Of a DNA stretch of 21,858 bases, positions 14,507-21,602 are shown one piece after another. Position numbers and translations under genes: made by a program. Under the pieces are notes generated by a model. The model was not told where the DNA came from, did not search any database, and saw only the letters and a list, made by a program, of their open reading frames with translations. Each line of letters opens with the position of its first letter. Position 1 is the first letter of the stretch. Origin of the DNA: Alphaproteobacteria bacterium UBA1254 (lineage in GTDB: Bacteria; Pseudomonadota; Alphaproteobacteria; RF32; CAG-239); the NCBI GenBank assembly GCA_002308495.1, contig DBVW01000013.1:24584-46441 (forward strand). The letters run 5' to 3'.

Positions 14507-14897
14507 TTTATTTACCATTCCTGTCAGAGTTTATTATGAAGATACTGACGCCGAAGGGATTGTTTATTATGCCAACTATTTAAAATTTGCCGAGCGGGCA
14601 CGAACCGAGTTTTTGCGCAACAGGGGATTAAGGCCCGAGATAAAAAAAGATGATGAACGCTGCGCTTTTGTCGCAAGGCATGCCGAAATAGATTACAAAC
14701 AATCTGCCTTTTTGGACGATTTACTTTCCGTTTCCTGCGAAATTAGAGAGCTTAAAAATTCGTCGGCCGTTGTTTATCAGGAAATTAAGCGCGGCAAAGA
14801 TGTGCTTGCCGTTGTTTGTGTGACACTCGTGTTTATCAACATTGCAAAACACCGTCCGACCAGAATTCCGGACGATATGCGCCGCAAATTTCAATAA
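14499..14897 (+). CDS. ybgC: YbgC-type acyl-CoA thioesterase (hotdog fold)
   Basis: This 132-residue single hotdog-domain protein is of the YbgC/4-hydroxybenzoyl-CoA thioesterase family. The signature VYYEDTDAEGIVYYANYLKF (positions 11-30) includes the catalytic Asp of this family (D17 by position), and FAERARTEFLR follows. Such enzymes hydrolyse short acyl-CoA thioesters in the cytoplasm, and in many proteobacteria the gene heads the tol-pal operon. Here it follows ruvB with an 8-nt overlap, and no tol genes follow. A TTG at 14484 is in frame, but the ATG at 14499 fits the family start. It ends 2 nt before the convergent rsmA gene. Confidence 0.9.
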   Translation: MTDLFTIPVRVYYEDTDAEGIVYYANYLKFAERARTEFLRNRGLRPEIKKDDERCAFVARHAEIDYKQSAFLDDLLSVSCEIRELKNSSAVVYQEIKRGKDVLAVVCVTLVFINIAKHRPTRIPDDMRRKFQ

Positions 14898-14899
14898 AT

Positions 14900-15727
14900 T
14901 TAATTTTGTGCCATTTTCAGATATTGATGAGGCGTGATTTCTTCGGCTCTTGCCGTCAGTTCAACACCCGCTGTTGCGCACATTTTTTCAAAATTCGGCC
15001 AGTTTTTCAGGCTCTGTCTGACCATTTTGCGCCTTTGTGAAAACGCCAACGCGGTGATTTTTTCGACTTTGTTTAAAACTTCTGCCGGCGGTATTTGTTT
15101 TAACGGTTTAAAAAGCAAAACCGTTGAATAGATTTTCGGCGCCGGCACAAAACACTCGGGATTTAGCGTCCAAAGCTTTTGAATGTCGCACACGAGCTGT
15201 GCCAAAACCGAAAGCCGCCCGTAATCTTTTGTTTTAACGGGCGCCATAATGCGCTCTGCCACTTCTTTTTGAAACATTAAAGTCATTGCTTCGATATTTT
15301 CCGCTTTCTTAAGCCAACCCGTCAAAAGCGGCACGGATATGTTATAAGGCAAGTTGCTTATGATTTGAAGCGGCTTTAAGTTCAAATCTTCAACATTGAG
15401 CGTCAACGCATCTTCATTCAAGACATTCATCGGCGCACCTGTTTCTTCCTTAAGATTTTGCATAATTTCAATACAGCGCTCATCTAAATCGACAACCGTC
15501 AGGCTTTTCGGGCTTTGGCTTAAAATCGCACGCGTCAAACCGCCCGGACCGGGACCGATTTCAAGCACATTTGTTTTTTTAAAATCAATTAGGCCTTGTT
15601 TTTCAAGCGAAAGACGAATGATTTTATCGGTAACATCTTGGTTAAGCAAAAAGTTTTGACCGAGCGCCTTTTTGGCCATCAAGTGATATTCTTCAACCGT
15701 TTCTCGCAGAGTTTTTTGAAAATTCAT
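14900..15727 (-). CDS. rsmA: 16S rRNA dimethyladenosine transferase RsmA (KsgA)
   Basis: RsmA dimethylates A1518 and A1519 at the 3' end of 16S rRNA and acts as a late small-subunit assembly checkpoint. The 275-residue protein has LGQNFLLNQ (22-30), the SAM motif VLEIGPGPGG (54-63), the adenine-methylase signature NLPYNI (125-130) and the C-terminal FSQRRKMVRQSL. Its ATG directly abuts the surA stop (TAAATG, no gap). In many proteobacteria pdxA lies between surA and rsmA, but it is missing here. It is the last gene of the LPS-assembly operon. No terminator is visible in the 2-nt gap to ybgC. Confidence 0.97.
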   Translation of the reverse strand: MNFQKTLRETVEEYHLMAKKALGQNFLLNQDVTDKIIRLSLEKQGLIDFKKTNVLEIGPGPGGLTRAILSQSPKSLTVVDLDERCIEIMQNLKEETGAPMNVLNEDALTLNVEDLNLKPLQIISNLPYNISVPLLTGWLKKAENIEAMTLMFQKEVAERIMAPVKTKDYGRLSVLAQLVCDIQKLWTLNPECFVPAPKIYSTVLLFKPLKQIPPAEVLNKVEKITALAFSQRRKMVRQSLKNWPNFEKMCATAGVELTARAEEITPHQYLKMAQN

Positions 15728-16885
15728 TTATGCTTTCCGATCAATAATCGCCTTATTTCTTAAATCACGCAAATATTTCTCGGCAATTTCTTCCAACTTT
15801 TTATTTTCAAGCATTTCTTTCACTTCTTCCTCGGAAGGAATCGGCATTTTATCAACGCCCGGCGTATATTTCTTTTCAAGCTTTAAAATATAATAGTCCG
15901 AGCCGAGCAAAACAGCATCCGAAACTTCGCCCTCTTTCATTTTTTGAAGCTTTTGAGAAAGAGCGTCTGCGAGCTGTTCGCTGCTTACCCAACCCAAACG
16001 ACCGCCGTTTCTTGCCGTCGGACTTTGCGAAAACTGCATGGCATAAAGTTCAAAACGGGGATCCTGGCGCAAGGTTTGAACGAGCTCTCCGATGTGCGCA
16101 CCGTCTTTTTTATGAATAACAATTTCAGAAACCATAAATTTTTGTTTTTGCGTGTCGCGCGTGATTGAATCGATGGCTTTTTTTACTTCGTTTCTTGAAA
16201 CATTCGCGCTTTGCGCCGCTTTTTTCTGAACCAAACGAGCCCAAGCCATTTCCGCTTTCATCTGTTCTTTGAAAGCTTTTTCATTCACCTGCGCCGATTT
16301 GAGCATTTGTTTAAACTCAGCTACGCTGACCCCGTTTGACTTTGCAAAAACCTTAACTCCCTCTTCCAGCTCTTTTTCACTGATTTGAATGCCGTTTTTC
16401 TTTGCTTCCTGCAGTTTGATTTTTTCATCAACCGCCCCTTGAAGAACCTTATCCAAAACGATTTTTTTGTTTTGATCCGTAATCGGAATCTGCGTCGTTG
16501 CCACAAAAGCATTTGCCCTGTCTTGCATATCTCGGCTTGTAACCACATCACCGTTCACAACGGCATAAATTTTAAGCGAATTTCCAAACAAATTAACCGG
16601 TTTTAAGGCTTTTCTTCGCTCTGCTTCCGCTTTTTTCATGGCTTCTTCGCGCGCTTTCATCTGGCGCTCATATTCTTCCCTTTCGCGCATTTGGCGTTCA
16701 TATTCTTCACGTGCGCGCATTTCCTGCTGATAGGCCGCATCTTCATCGCTTAAAGGCGCCGCAAACATAATCGAATTTCCTTTTGCGCTACGTGCAACGG
16801 CGTCCAAATCGCTTGCAGATATTGATTGAGCTTTAACATTAAACGAAAACAGCAAGGCAACCGCCAATACAATATATCGATACAT
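15728..16885 (-). CDS. surA: SurA-like periplasmic chaperone / parvulin PPIase
   Basis: SurA escorts outer-membrane proteins, including LptD, through the periplasm. The 385-residue protein has a signal peptide (about 1-19, ending NVKA), a low-complexity charged segment (52-92), the SurA N-terminal chaperone domain (about 103-240, starting IYAVVNGDVVTSRDM), one parvulin domain (about 249-340, with SEIVIH, FSQSPTARNGGRLGWV and DYYILKLEKK) and a C-terminal helix. E. coli SurA has two parvulin domains; a single one is common in alphaproteobacteria. The charged segment includes a 10-residue tandem repeat (see the repeat entry), which is unusual. AAGGAG lies 5 nt before the ATG, right after the lptD stop. 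The gene order lptF-lptD-surA-rsmA supports the function. Confidence 0.92.
   Translation of the reverse strand: MYRYIVLAVALLFSFNVKAQSISASDLDAVARSAKGNSIMFAAPLSDEDAAYQQEMRAREEYERQMREREEYERQMKAREEAMKKAEAERRKALKPVNLFGNSLKIYAVVNGDVVTSRDMQDRANAFVATTQIPITDQNKKIVLDKVLQGAVDEKIKLQEAKKNGIQISEKELEEGVKVFAKSNGVSVAEFKQMLKSAQVNEKAFKEQMKAEMAWARLVQKKAAQSANVSRNEVKKAIDSITRDTQKQKFMVSEIVIHKKDGAHIGELVQTLRQDPRFELYAMQFSQSPTARNGGRLGWVSSEQLADALSQKLQKMKEGEVSDAVLLGSDYYILKLEKKYTPGVDKMPIPSEEEVKEMLENKKLEEIAEKYLRDLRNKAIIDRKA
16631..16720 (-). repeat. Three 30-nt in-frame repeats in surA (charged coiled segment)
   Basis: Residues 56-85 of the SurA-like protein read as three decapeptides, MRAREEYERQ, MREREEYERQ and MKAREEAMKK. 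The DNA copies remain clearly alike. The segment is highly charged and should form an extended helix or coiled coil between the signal peptide and the chaperone domain. Confidence 0.8.
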
Positions 16886-16895
16886 TTTTTCTCCT

Positions 16896-19160
16896 TTATG
16901 AGCCTAAACCACCTAATGTTTTTAAATAAAACGAAAAATTAAATTCGTATGAATCATCTAAGTCCGGATCGTTTGAATTATATTTTTTGACATTCGTTAC
17001 AAACATAAAACATTCGTCTTCATAAATCAAATTACCCCCGTGTTCCAATGAGCCGCCGCCGCGTGATAGATCCTGACGGTTGTAAACATTAACGGACCAA
17101 TCTCTCGTTAATGCCGCGTGTATGGCCGTATAAAGCTCTTTTCGCTCTGAAATAATTTCCGAAGCTTTTCTGTTTTTTTGCAAAAATATGTATGAAACAT
17201 ACAAATTCAACATATTTGTTCCCAAACGTGCCGCTAACTCATTATATTTGAAACGATAATCTTCACGGTCAAGCCTGAAACGATATGTTAAATTCAAATA
17301 GCTTGCCGGTGCGGCGTAAATACGTCCGACATAGTCTGACAGATGTCCCGTATTTTCGGTGTAATCACTGAAAGTCGTCTTTTTATTAAACTGATAGCTT
17401 TGCGCCAAAAATGCCGATGTCCGCCCCATAATATTGCCATACGTGTTCCAATTGAAGCCATAACTGATACGGCTTCCCGTGTCATTGCGGTCGTAACCCG
17501 CAAAACGGTTTAAATCAAGCACATTTGTATCTTCCAAGTTGACATCCTGGCTGTCTTCGTTCGGAATTCTGTGCGGTTTGTTATCACCATTCGGCGCCAA
17601 AACACCGACAACAACAGGCTCTATAATCTGCCTTGATGTCTCGTTTGCTTTCACAAAAGGCAATTTCCATTCAATACCAAGCTGAGGAAAGACACGCGTC
17701 GGATTGCCCGTATAATCTTTTTTCTTGAGGCTGTATTGGTATTCTTCAATGTGATAAGCGTCCGATTTAACGGATGCCACAATTTTGTAGCGTTCGCCGA
17801 ACGAACTTGTCCACGGCAAATTAAACGAATTAATCATTGTCGCACGTTGAGACCCCATACCTCCCGCGTGATAAAGCGAAGCAAGACTGAAATCGTTCTT
17901 AAAATACGACCCGATTGAACTCGGTTCGGAAATAAATTCAGCTTCCGCCAACGGCATAACAAGCGGTTTGTTATATTTTAAGCGCTTATATTCGGCTTTG
18001 TCATTAAGGCGCAAATCATAACTGATCAGTTTGTAATAATAGCTTTGAATTGAAGCATAGTTTCTGTTTTCAAAACGCTCAAATGAAATGTCCGATGTGA
18101 GCCAAGCCTGATCATCTTTATCCAAAGAAAGCTCTTTTAAGTAGAGGCTGTCGGAGGCATAATTCAGATGAGTTGAAAACACCCACTTGTCCGTCAGCTC
18201 ATAACGTCCGAAAGCGAACACGTTGCCCCTGTCCTTCGGACGTTCTCTGTTGTCATCACGTAAATATGTGCCTTCAATTTCCGCATATCCTTTTGTCACG
18301 TAACCTCTGTAACGACCGCCCCAGACAATGCCTTTATCCGCTGTTAATGTCGGCGAAAACAACAGGTCCGCATGCTCGCTGATATCCCAAAAATAATTTG
18401 ATTGAAACGTTCCGCCCAAATAACTTGTTCTGCCGATTTTCGGCGGCATAAAGCCCGAACGGCGTTTAACGGTCGGATCAGGATGAGAGAAAAACGGCGT
18501 ATATAAAACGGGCACATTTTTAATATCCAAAAACGCATCGTTATAATTCATATCTTTTTTGGCCGCATCGTGTGTGACTTTGCGCGCACGAAGCCGCCAC
18601 AAAGGAGATTTGCCGTTTTCTTCACAACAATCGCAAGGGGTGAAAACAACATAGCGCATGACTTTGTTGTTGTTTTCTTTTTTATGAAAATGCTCGGCCC
18701 AAAGTTTGCTTTCATCACGCATAATGACTTTAATTTTGTTCATTTCGGCTTGTGTCAGTTTATCGCTTAAACTGACTTCATCGGAATAAATTCTCGCTCC
18801 GTCAGGCTCCACCAATTGAATATTTCCGGTTGCCGTAATCGTATTGTTTTTTTGGTCATAAAGCAGTTTATCCGTGTAAAGCGTTAGGTTTTCACGCCTG
18901 ATTACAACATTCCCCGATGCTTCAATCGTTTTTTCGATTTCGTTGCTGATTAATTCGTCCGCATCAAAATAAATGTCCGGTTCCTGCTCGTCTTTTGATG
19001 ACGAAACATGTAAAATATCCGTAATATTTCTTTCGGGATTGATTGTAACGTGAGGGTTTGATTCTTGTCTTTTCGAAACTTCACCCGCAATCGGTTCCGC
19101 TTTTGACGACAAAGCAAAACTCATCAAAACCAACGACAGATAAATCCCTTTTTTAAGCAT
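16896..19160 (-). CDS. lptD: LPS-assembly outer-membrane protein LptD
   Basis: LptD, with the lipoprotein LptE, inserts lipopolysaccharide into the outer leaflet of the outer membrane. The 754-residue protein has a signal peptide (about 1-21), an LptA-like beta-jellyroll domain (about 62-170; FDADEL, TDKLLYDQKNNTITATGNI), and the alphaproteobacterial hallmark YVVFTPCDCC followed by PLWRLRARKVTHD (170-198) and TPFFSHPDPTVKRRSGFMPP (221-240), then a large C-terminal beta-barrel. Cysteines cluster at 176, 178 and 179, with one near the C-terminus (DECFMF), so any disulfide arrangement differs from E. coli. The ATG overlaps the lptF stop by 8 nt and has a GGGGGA ribosome-binding site. surA follows immediately, consistent with SurA-dependent folding of LptD. 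Confidence 0.96.
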   Translation of the reverse strand: MLKKGIYLSLVLMSFALSSKAEPIAGEVSKRQESNPHVTINPERNITDILHVSSSKDEQEPDIYFDADELISNEIEKTIEASGNVVIRRENLTLYTDKLLYDQKNNTITATGNIQLVEPDGARIYSDEVSLSDKLTQAEMNKIKVIMRDESKLWAEHFHKKENNNKVMRYVVFTPCDCCEENGKSPLWRLRARKVTHDAAKKDMNYNDAFLDIKNVPVLYTPFFSHPDPTVKRRSGFMPPKIGRTSYLGGTFQSNYFWDISEHADLLFSPTLTADKGIVWGGRYRGYVTKGYAEIEGTYLRDDNRERPKDRGNVFAFGRYELTDKWVFSTHLNYASDSLYLKELSLDKDDQAWLTSDISFERFENRNYASIQSYYYKLISYDLRLNDKAEYKRLKYNKPLVMPLAEAEFISEPSSIGSYFKNDFSLASLYHAGGMGSQRATMINSFNLPWTSSFGERYKIVASVKSDAYHIEEYQYSLKKKDYTGNPTRVFPQLGIEWKLPFVKANETSRQIIEPVVVGVLAPNGDNKPHRIPNEDSQDVNLEDTNVLDLNRFAGYDRNDTGSRISYGFNWNTYGNIMGRTSAFLAQSYQFNKKTTFSDYTENTGHLSDYVGRIYAAPASYLNLTYRFRLDREDYRFKYNELAARLGTNMLNLYVSYIFLQKNRKASEIISERKELYTAIHAALTRDWSVNVYNRQDLSRGGGSLEHGGNLIYEDECFMFVTNVKKYNSNDPDLDDSYEFNFSFYLKTLGGLGS

Positions 19161-20283
19161 ATTTTATCCCCCGAATGCGGTTTCTGATATGAGGCCAAAA
19201 AAACGGATTATAAAACAACAACAAATAAATGCAGCAAAAAAGAGGCACAAAACAATTAATATACAAAAGCGGCACAAAATAAAGCGATCGGCCGGACAGA
19301 TTTGTAAAAACCAAATCAAGTCCCTGTATCACAATCATTGCAAAAACCGAAAGCGACATAATTTTTGTTTGTCCGCGGCGGTTAAAATTCCCGATTAAAA
19401 GCCCCGTACACGCCAAAAGCGCAAAAACAAGATTATACCACGGTGTCGTAATGCGTCTGTTGCCTTCAACAATATATTTTCGCTTGTCGGAAATTGACAA
19501 CTTTTCATTTTTGCCCGCACTTAAAAGTTCTTTAAGCGATTTTTCTCTGACCGAAGCTTGTTTCAACCCGCCTTTGCCAAATCCGCCCAAATCAATTGAA
19601 TAACGTGCAAATTGAAGCGACGAAAAACGCCCGCTTTCAACTTCAATTTGTTGACGCGACCCGTTTAATAAAATAATATGCGGGTGCTCATCTTGATATA
19701 CGATACGCCCTTTTTCGGCAGAAAGCGTTACCTTTTCTTTGCGATTTCTTTCATCAACAAGCAAAATACCCGAAACGGAGCCGTCCGACTCGTACTTTGT
19801 CATAAAAATGGTGATGCCGTCCTTTAAATTGGTAAACTCGCCTTCGCGGAACATCAGGTGAGAAACATTATTCTTAATTTCCCATTCAAGACGGCGAAAA
19901 GCATTTTCCGCTTGCGGAATGCCCCAATTTTGAACATAAATGCTGAAAAACGAAAGGAGAAGGCCCACTATAACAGCACCTAAAGCATTTCTCAACGGAC
20001 TGATCCCCGATGCCTGCATAATCACCAATTCTCTGTCCGAAAGCAATCTGTTATAAACAAACAAAACAGCCGTAAAAAGCGCTATCGGCGACAAAACGCA
20101 AAAAAGCTGCGGCATCAGTAACGATGTTAATTGAACAAAAAGCTTCAATGGCAAACCCTTGTTTGTTACCATTTCGACAAAGCGTAACGATTGCGTCAGC
20201 CAAAGCATTGACAACAACGAAAAGACCACAAGCAAAAAGCCGCTCATGATCTGACCTGAAATATATCGGGTTAGCTTCTTCAT
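19153..20283 (-). CDS. lptF: LPS export ABC transporter permease LptF
   Basis: LptF and LptG with the ATPase LptB2 extract LPS from the inner membrane and feed LptC and the periplasmic bridge. The 376-residue YjgP/YjgQ-family protein has N-terminal helices (about 11-30, 52-78, 98-118), a periplasmic beta-jellyroll (about 125-270) and C-terminal helices (about 283-299, 307-325, 335-358). The stretch WLTQSLRFVEMVTNKGL and the coupling segment YNRLLSDRELVIMQASGIS identify it as the LptF rather than LptG paralogue. No lptG lies between it and lptD. No Shine-Dalgarno sequence precedes the ATG, and the candidate -10 box is so close that the mRNA may be leaderless. Confidence 0.92.
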   Translation of the reverse strand: MKKLTRYISGQIMSGFLLVVFSLLSMLWLTQSLRFVEMVTNKGLPLKLFVQLTSLLMPQLFCVLSPIALFTAVLFVYNRLLSDRELVIMQASGISPLRNALGAVIVGLLLSFFSIYVQNWGIPQAENAFRRLEWEIKNNVSHLMFREGEFTNLKDGITIFMTKYESDGSVSGILLVDERNRKEKVTLSAEKGRIVYQDEHPHIILLNGSRQQIEVESGRFSSLQFARYSIDLGGFGKGGLKQASVREKSLKELLSAGKNEKLSISDKRKYIVEGNRRITTPWYNLVFALLACTGLLIGNFNRRGQTKIMSLSVFAMIVIQGLDLVFTNLSGRSLYFVPLLYINCFVPLFCCIYLLLFYNPFFWPHIRNRIRGIKYA

Positions 20284-20290
20284 GTGCGCG

Positions 20291-20296
20291 AGTATA
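20291..20296 (-). promoter_or_regulatory. Candidate -10 element of the lptF operon
   Basis: On the minus strand TATACT (20296-20291) would start transcription at about 20284-20285, immediately before the ATG at 20283. The region 17 bp upstream is only a T run, so the -35 match is poor. Confidence 0.4.
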
Positions 20297-20374
20297 TATC
20301 AATAAAGTATGGAAAAAAACAATAAACTGCCATTACTTCACAGTTTTATTATCATTTGAAGGGGTAAAGAAAAC

Positions 20375-20387
20375 AGGATCCTTATTT
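20375..20387. repeat. Distal copy of the AGGATCCTTATTT repeat
   Basis: This 13-bp sequence is identical to 20501-20513. It is centred on the 8-bp palindrome AGGATCCT and followed by a T-rich tract and ACGATT, which resembles the ATGATT after the proximal copy. It lies 126 bp upstream of the proximal copy, in the divergent region between lptF and the gene at 20571. Confidence 0.8.
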
Positions 20388-20464
20388 TTTTTACGATTCT
20401 TAAAGAAATTTTTGATTAGGATGAATTTGAATATTTTATGATTTGCCGATATTTAAAAACATAT

Positions 20465-20493
20465 TTGACAAAAAAGTAAAATTATGATATATA
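20465..20493 (+). promoter_or_regulatory. Promoter of the gene at 20571
   Basis: A perfect TTGACA (20465-20470), a 17-bp spacer and TATATA (20488-20493) predict a start near 20500 and a leader of about 70 nt. The start would fall in the palindrome at 20499-20510. Confidence 0.65.
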
Positions 20494-20498
20494 AAAGG

Positions 20499-20513
20499 TA
20501 AGGATCCTTATTT
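20499..20513. repeat. Proximal repeat copy: 12-bp palindrome TAAGGATCCTTA
   Basis: TAAGGATCCTTA (20499-20510) is a perfect palindrome, and 20501-20513 repeats the 13 bp at 20375. Lying at the predicted transcription start, it is a good candidate for a repressor operator; alternatively it would be part of the 5' leader RNA. No known regulator site is recognised. Confidence 0.6.
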
Positions 20514-20570
20514 CTTTATGATTTCGGGCCCCTTTTATTGATAAAAAAACAAAGCATTAGGAGAAATATT

Positions 20571-21269
20571 ATGACCTTAAGAACATCAACAAAAGAAAAT
20601 CCGTTATCTCAGACTGAAATTTTGAATTACGTTAAAACACATCGTGCAGAAGTTTTTGAAGTTGCTAAAGTTGCAATTGACGTCAATTTAACAAAAGCGG
20701 CCGAAGCAGGAACAATTAAAACGACAACACTGGCTCGTGACGGGCACAAAATTGATGAAACAGAAAACAATATTCAAGAAGGATTTGCCGTAGATACAAG
20801 ACATTGTATAAATGGTGATTTGGATCAATATGCCAAAAAACCGGCAAAGGTTGCCGGCTCTTATGAAATAGAGGGTGGTCGCACATGGGATGAAGTTAAC
20901 TTAGGAGAAACAGTTAAAGCTAAAACAATCGGCGGCGAACATCGTCAAGCTATTGTTGCTAAAGAAACCCTCTTTCTTGCAACGGATTGGGGTGAAATTC
21001 AAGAAGTTGGTAAAGGTGGTTTGGTCACCATTTCAGGTAATGAAGCCATTGGTAACAACAATCCATGCGATATGGTTTTAGTCGTTGATGGTAAAGAAAG
21101 TGCTGTTGTTATGACAGAACCTGTTTATAAACAACGTAAAAATTTAGAAGCGCAGGGTGCTAAGTTAACACCGGCTGTTGAGGAATTCTTTGCAATTGCT
21201 GCCGAAGAAGACCGCAAAAATCCTTATTTACAGCAAACGCAAACTCGTTCAAACAGCCAAGAATTGTAG
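20571..21269 (+). CDS. Hypothetical soluble protein, 232 residues
   Basis: I do not recognise this protein. It has no signal peptide or membrane segment and is predicted to be cytoplasmic. Residues 1-75 look helical and hydrophilic. Residues 95-185 look beta-rich, with GGEHRQAIVAKETLF (121-135) and a GKGGLVTISGNEA segment (147-159) followed by DMVLVVDGKESAVVM (167-181). This is faintly like small beta domains in PGDYG-type proteins, but too weak to claim. The tail (185-232) is charged and Gln-rich. The start at 20571 is chosen because AGGAGA (20559-20564) lies 6 nt upstream; an in-frame codon at 20538 lacks such a site. It has its own promoter with a palindromic repeat at the start site. Confidence 0.8.
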   Translation: MTLRTSTKENPLSQTEILNYVKTHRAEVFEVAKVAIDVNLTKAAEAGTIKTTTLARDGHKIDETENNIQEGFAVDTRHCINGDLDQYAKKPAKVAGSYEIEGGRTWDEVNLGETVKAKTIGGEHRQAIVAKETLFLATDWGEIQEVGKGGLVTISGNEAIGNNNPCDMVLVVDGKESAVVMTEPVYKQRKNLEAQGAKLTPAVEEFFAIAAEEDRKNPYLQQTQTRSNSQEL

Positions 21270-21286
21270 TTTTGAGGGCTTAAAAC

Positions 21287-21311
21287 GGGCGGGGTAAATC
21301 TTTCCCCGCCC
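21287..21311 (+). other. GC-only 8-bp hairpin followed by an A run
   Basis: GGGCGGGG (21287-21294) pairs with CCCCGCCC (21304-21311) across a 9-nt loop, 17 nt past the stop at 21269. On the plus strand it is followed by eight A residues, not T, so it is not a standard intrinsic terminator for the upstream gene. It could stabilise the 3' end of that mRNA or structure the leader of the next gene. Confidence 0.6.
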
Positions 21312-21359
21312 AAAAAAAATGAAAGGACAAGAGAAGCCCAACTTAGAGTTATAGGGAAA

Positions 21360-21563
21360 ATGGCGCAGAAAGAAGAACTTGATACAACAGGACATAACCT
21401 TTATTTTCAAAATCTCAAAAAAAACAATACAGACTCTTATGGCATGGCTATTATTGGATACGCCGAACTTTGGGGCAAAGTGATGCAAATTGAAATGAAA
21501 AAAAATAAAGGTCGTTTAACAAAAAATATTGTTGAATATGCTGATGGAATTGCAGAAAGATAA
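21360..21563 (+). CDS. Small hypothetical protein, 67 residues
   Basis: This short charged protein has no signal peptide and one amphipathic helical stretch, SYGMAIIGYAELWGKVMQIEM (in two parts, about 26-46), flanked by Lys- and Asn-rich ends. The family is unknown. A weak AGGG lies close to the ATG (about 3-4 nt), and the gene is followed 13 nt later by a strong terminator, which supports it being real. It sits 90 nt downstream of the 232-residue protein gene and may be read through from that promoter. An 11-codon ORF (21319-21354) lies in the spacer, without a good ribosome-binding site. Confidence 0.6.
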   Translation: MAQKEELDTTGHNLYFQNLKKNNTDSYGMAIIGYAELWGKVMQIEMKKNKGRLTKNIVEYADGIAER

Positions 21564-21576
21564 TCTTTTCTCACAT

Positions 21577-21602
21577 AAAAAAGCACCGAAAGGTGCTTTT
21601 TT
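21577..21602. terminator. Bidirectional rho-independent terminator with GAAA loop
   Basis: AAAAAAGCACC (21577-21587) pairs with GGTGCTTTTTT (21592-21602) around a GAAA tetraloop. The A and T runs on either side let it serve both the 67-residue protein gene and the convergent ruvX, whose stop codon it touches. Confidence 0.92.

Noticed and set aside
20375..20513. The 13-bp repeats as target-site duplications of a small mobile element
   Set aside because: The 113 bp between them show no terminal inverted repeats and contain a functional-looking promoter; an operator pair is simpler.
21287..21311. Intrinsic terminator for the gene at 20571
   Set aside because: The stem is followed by A residues rather than T on the plus strand.
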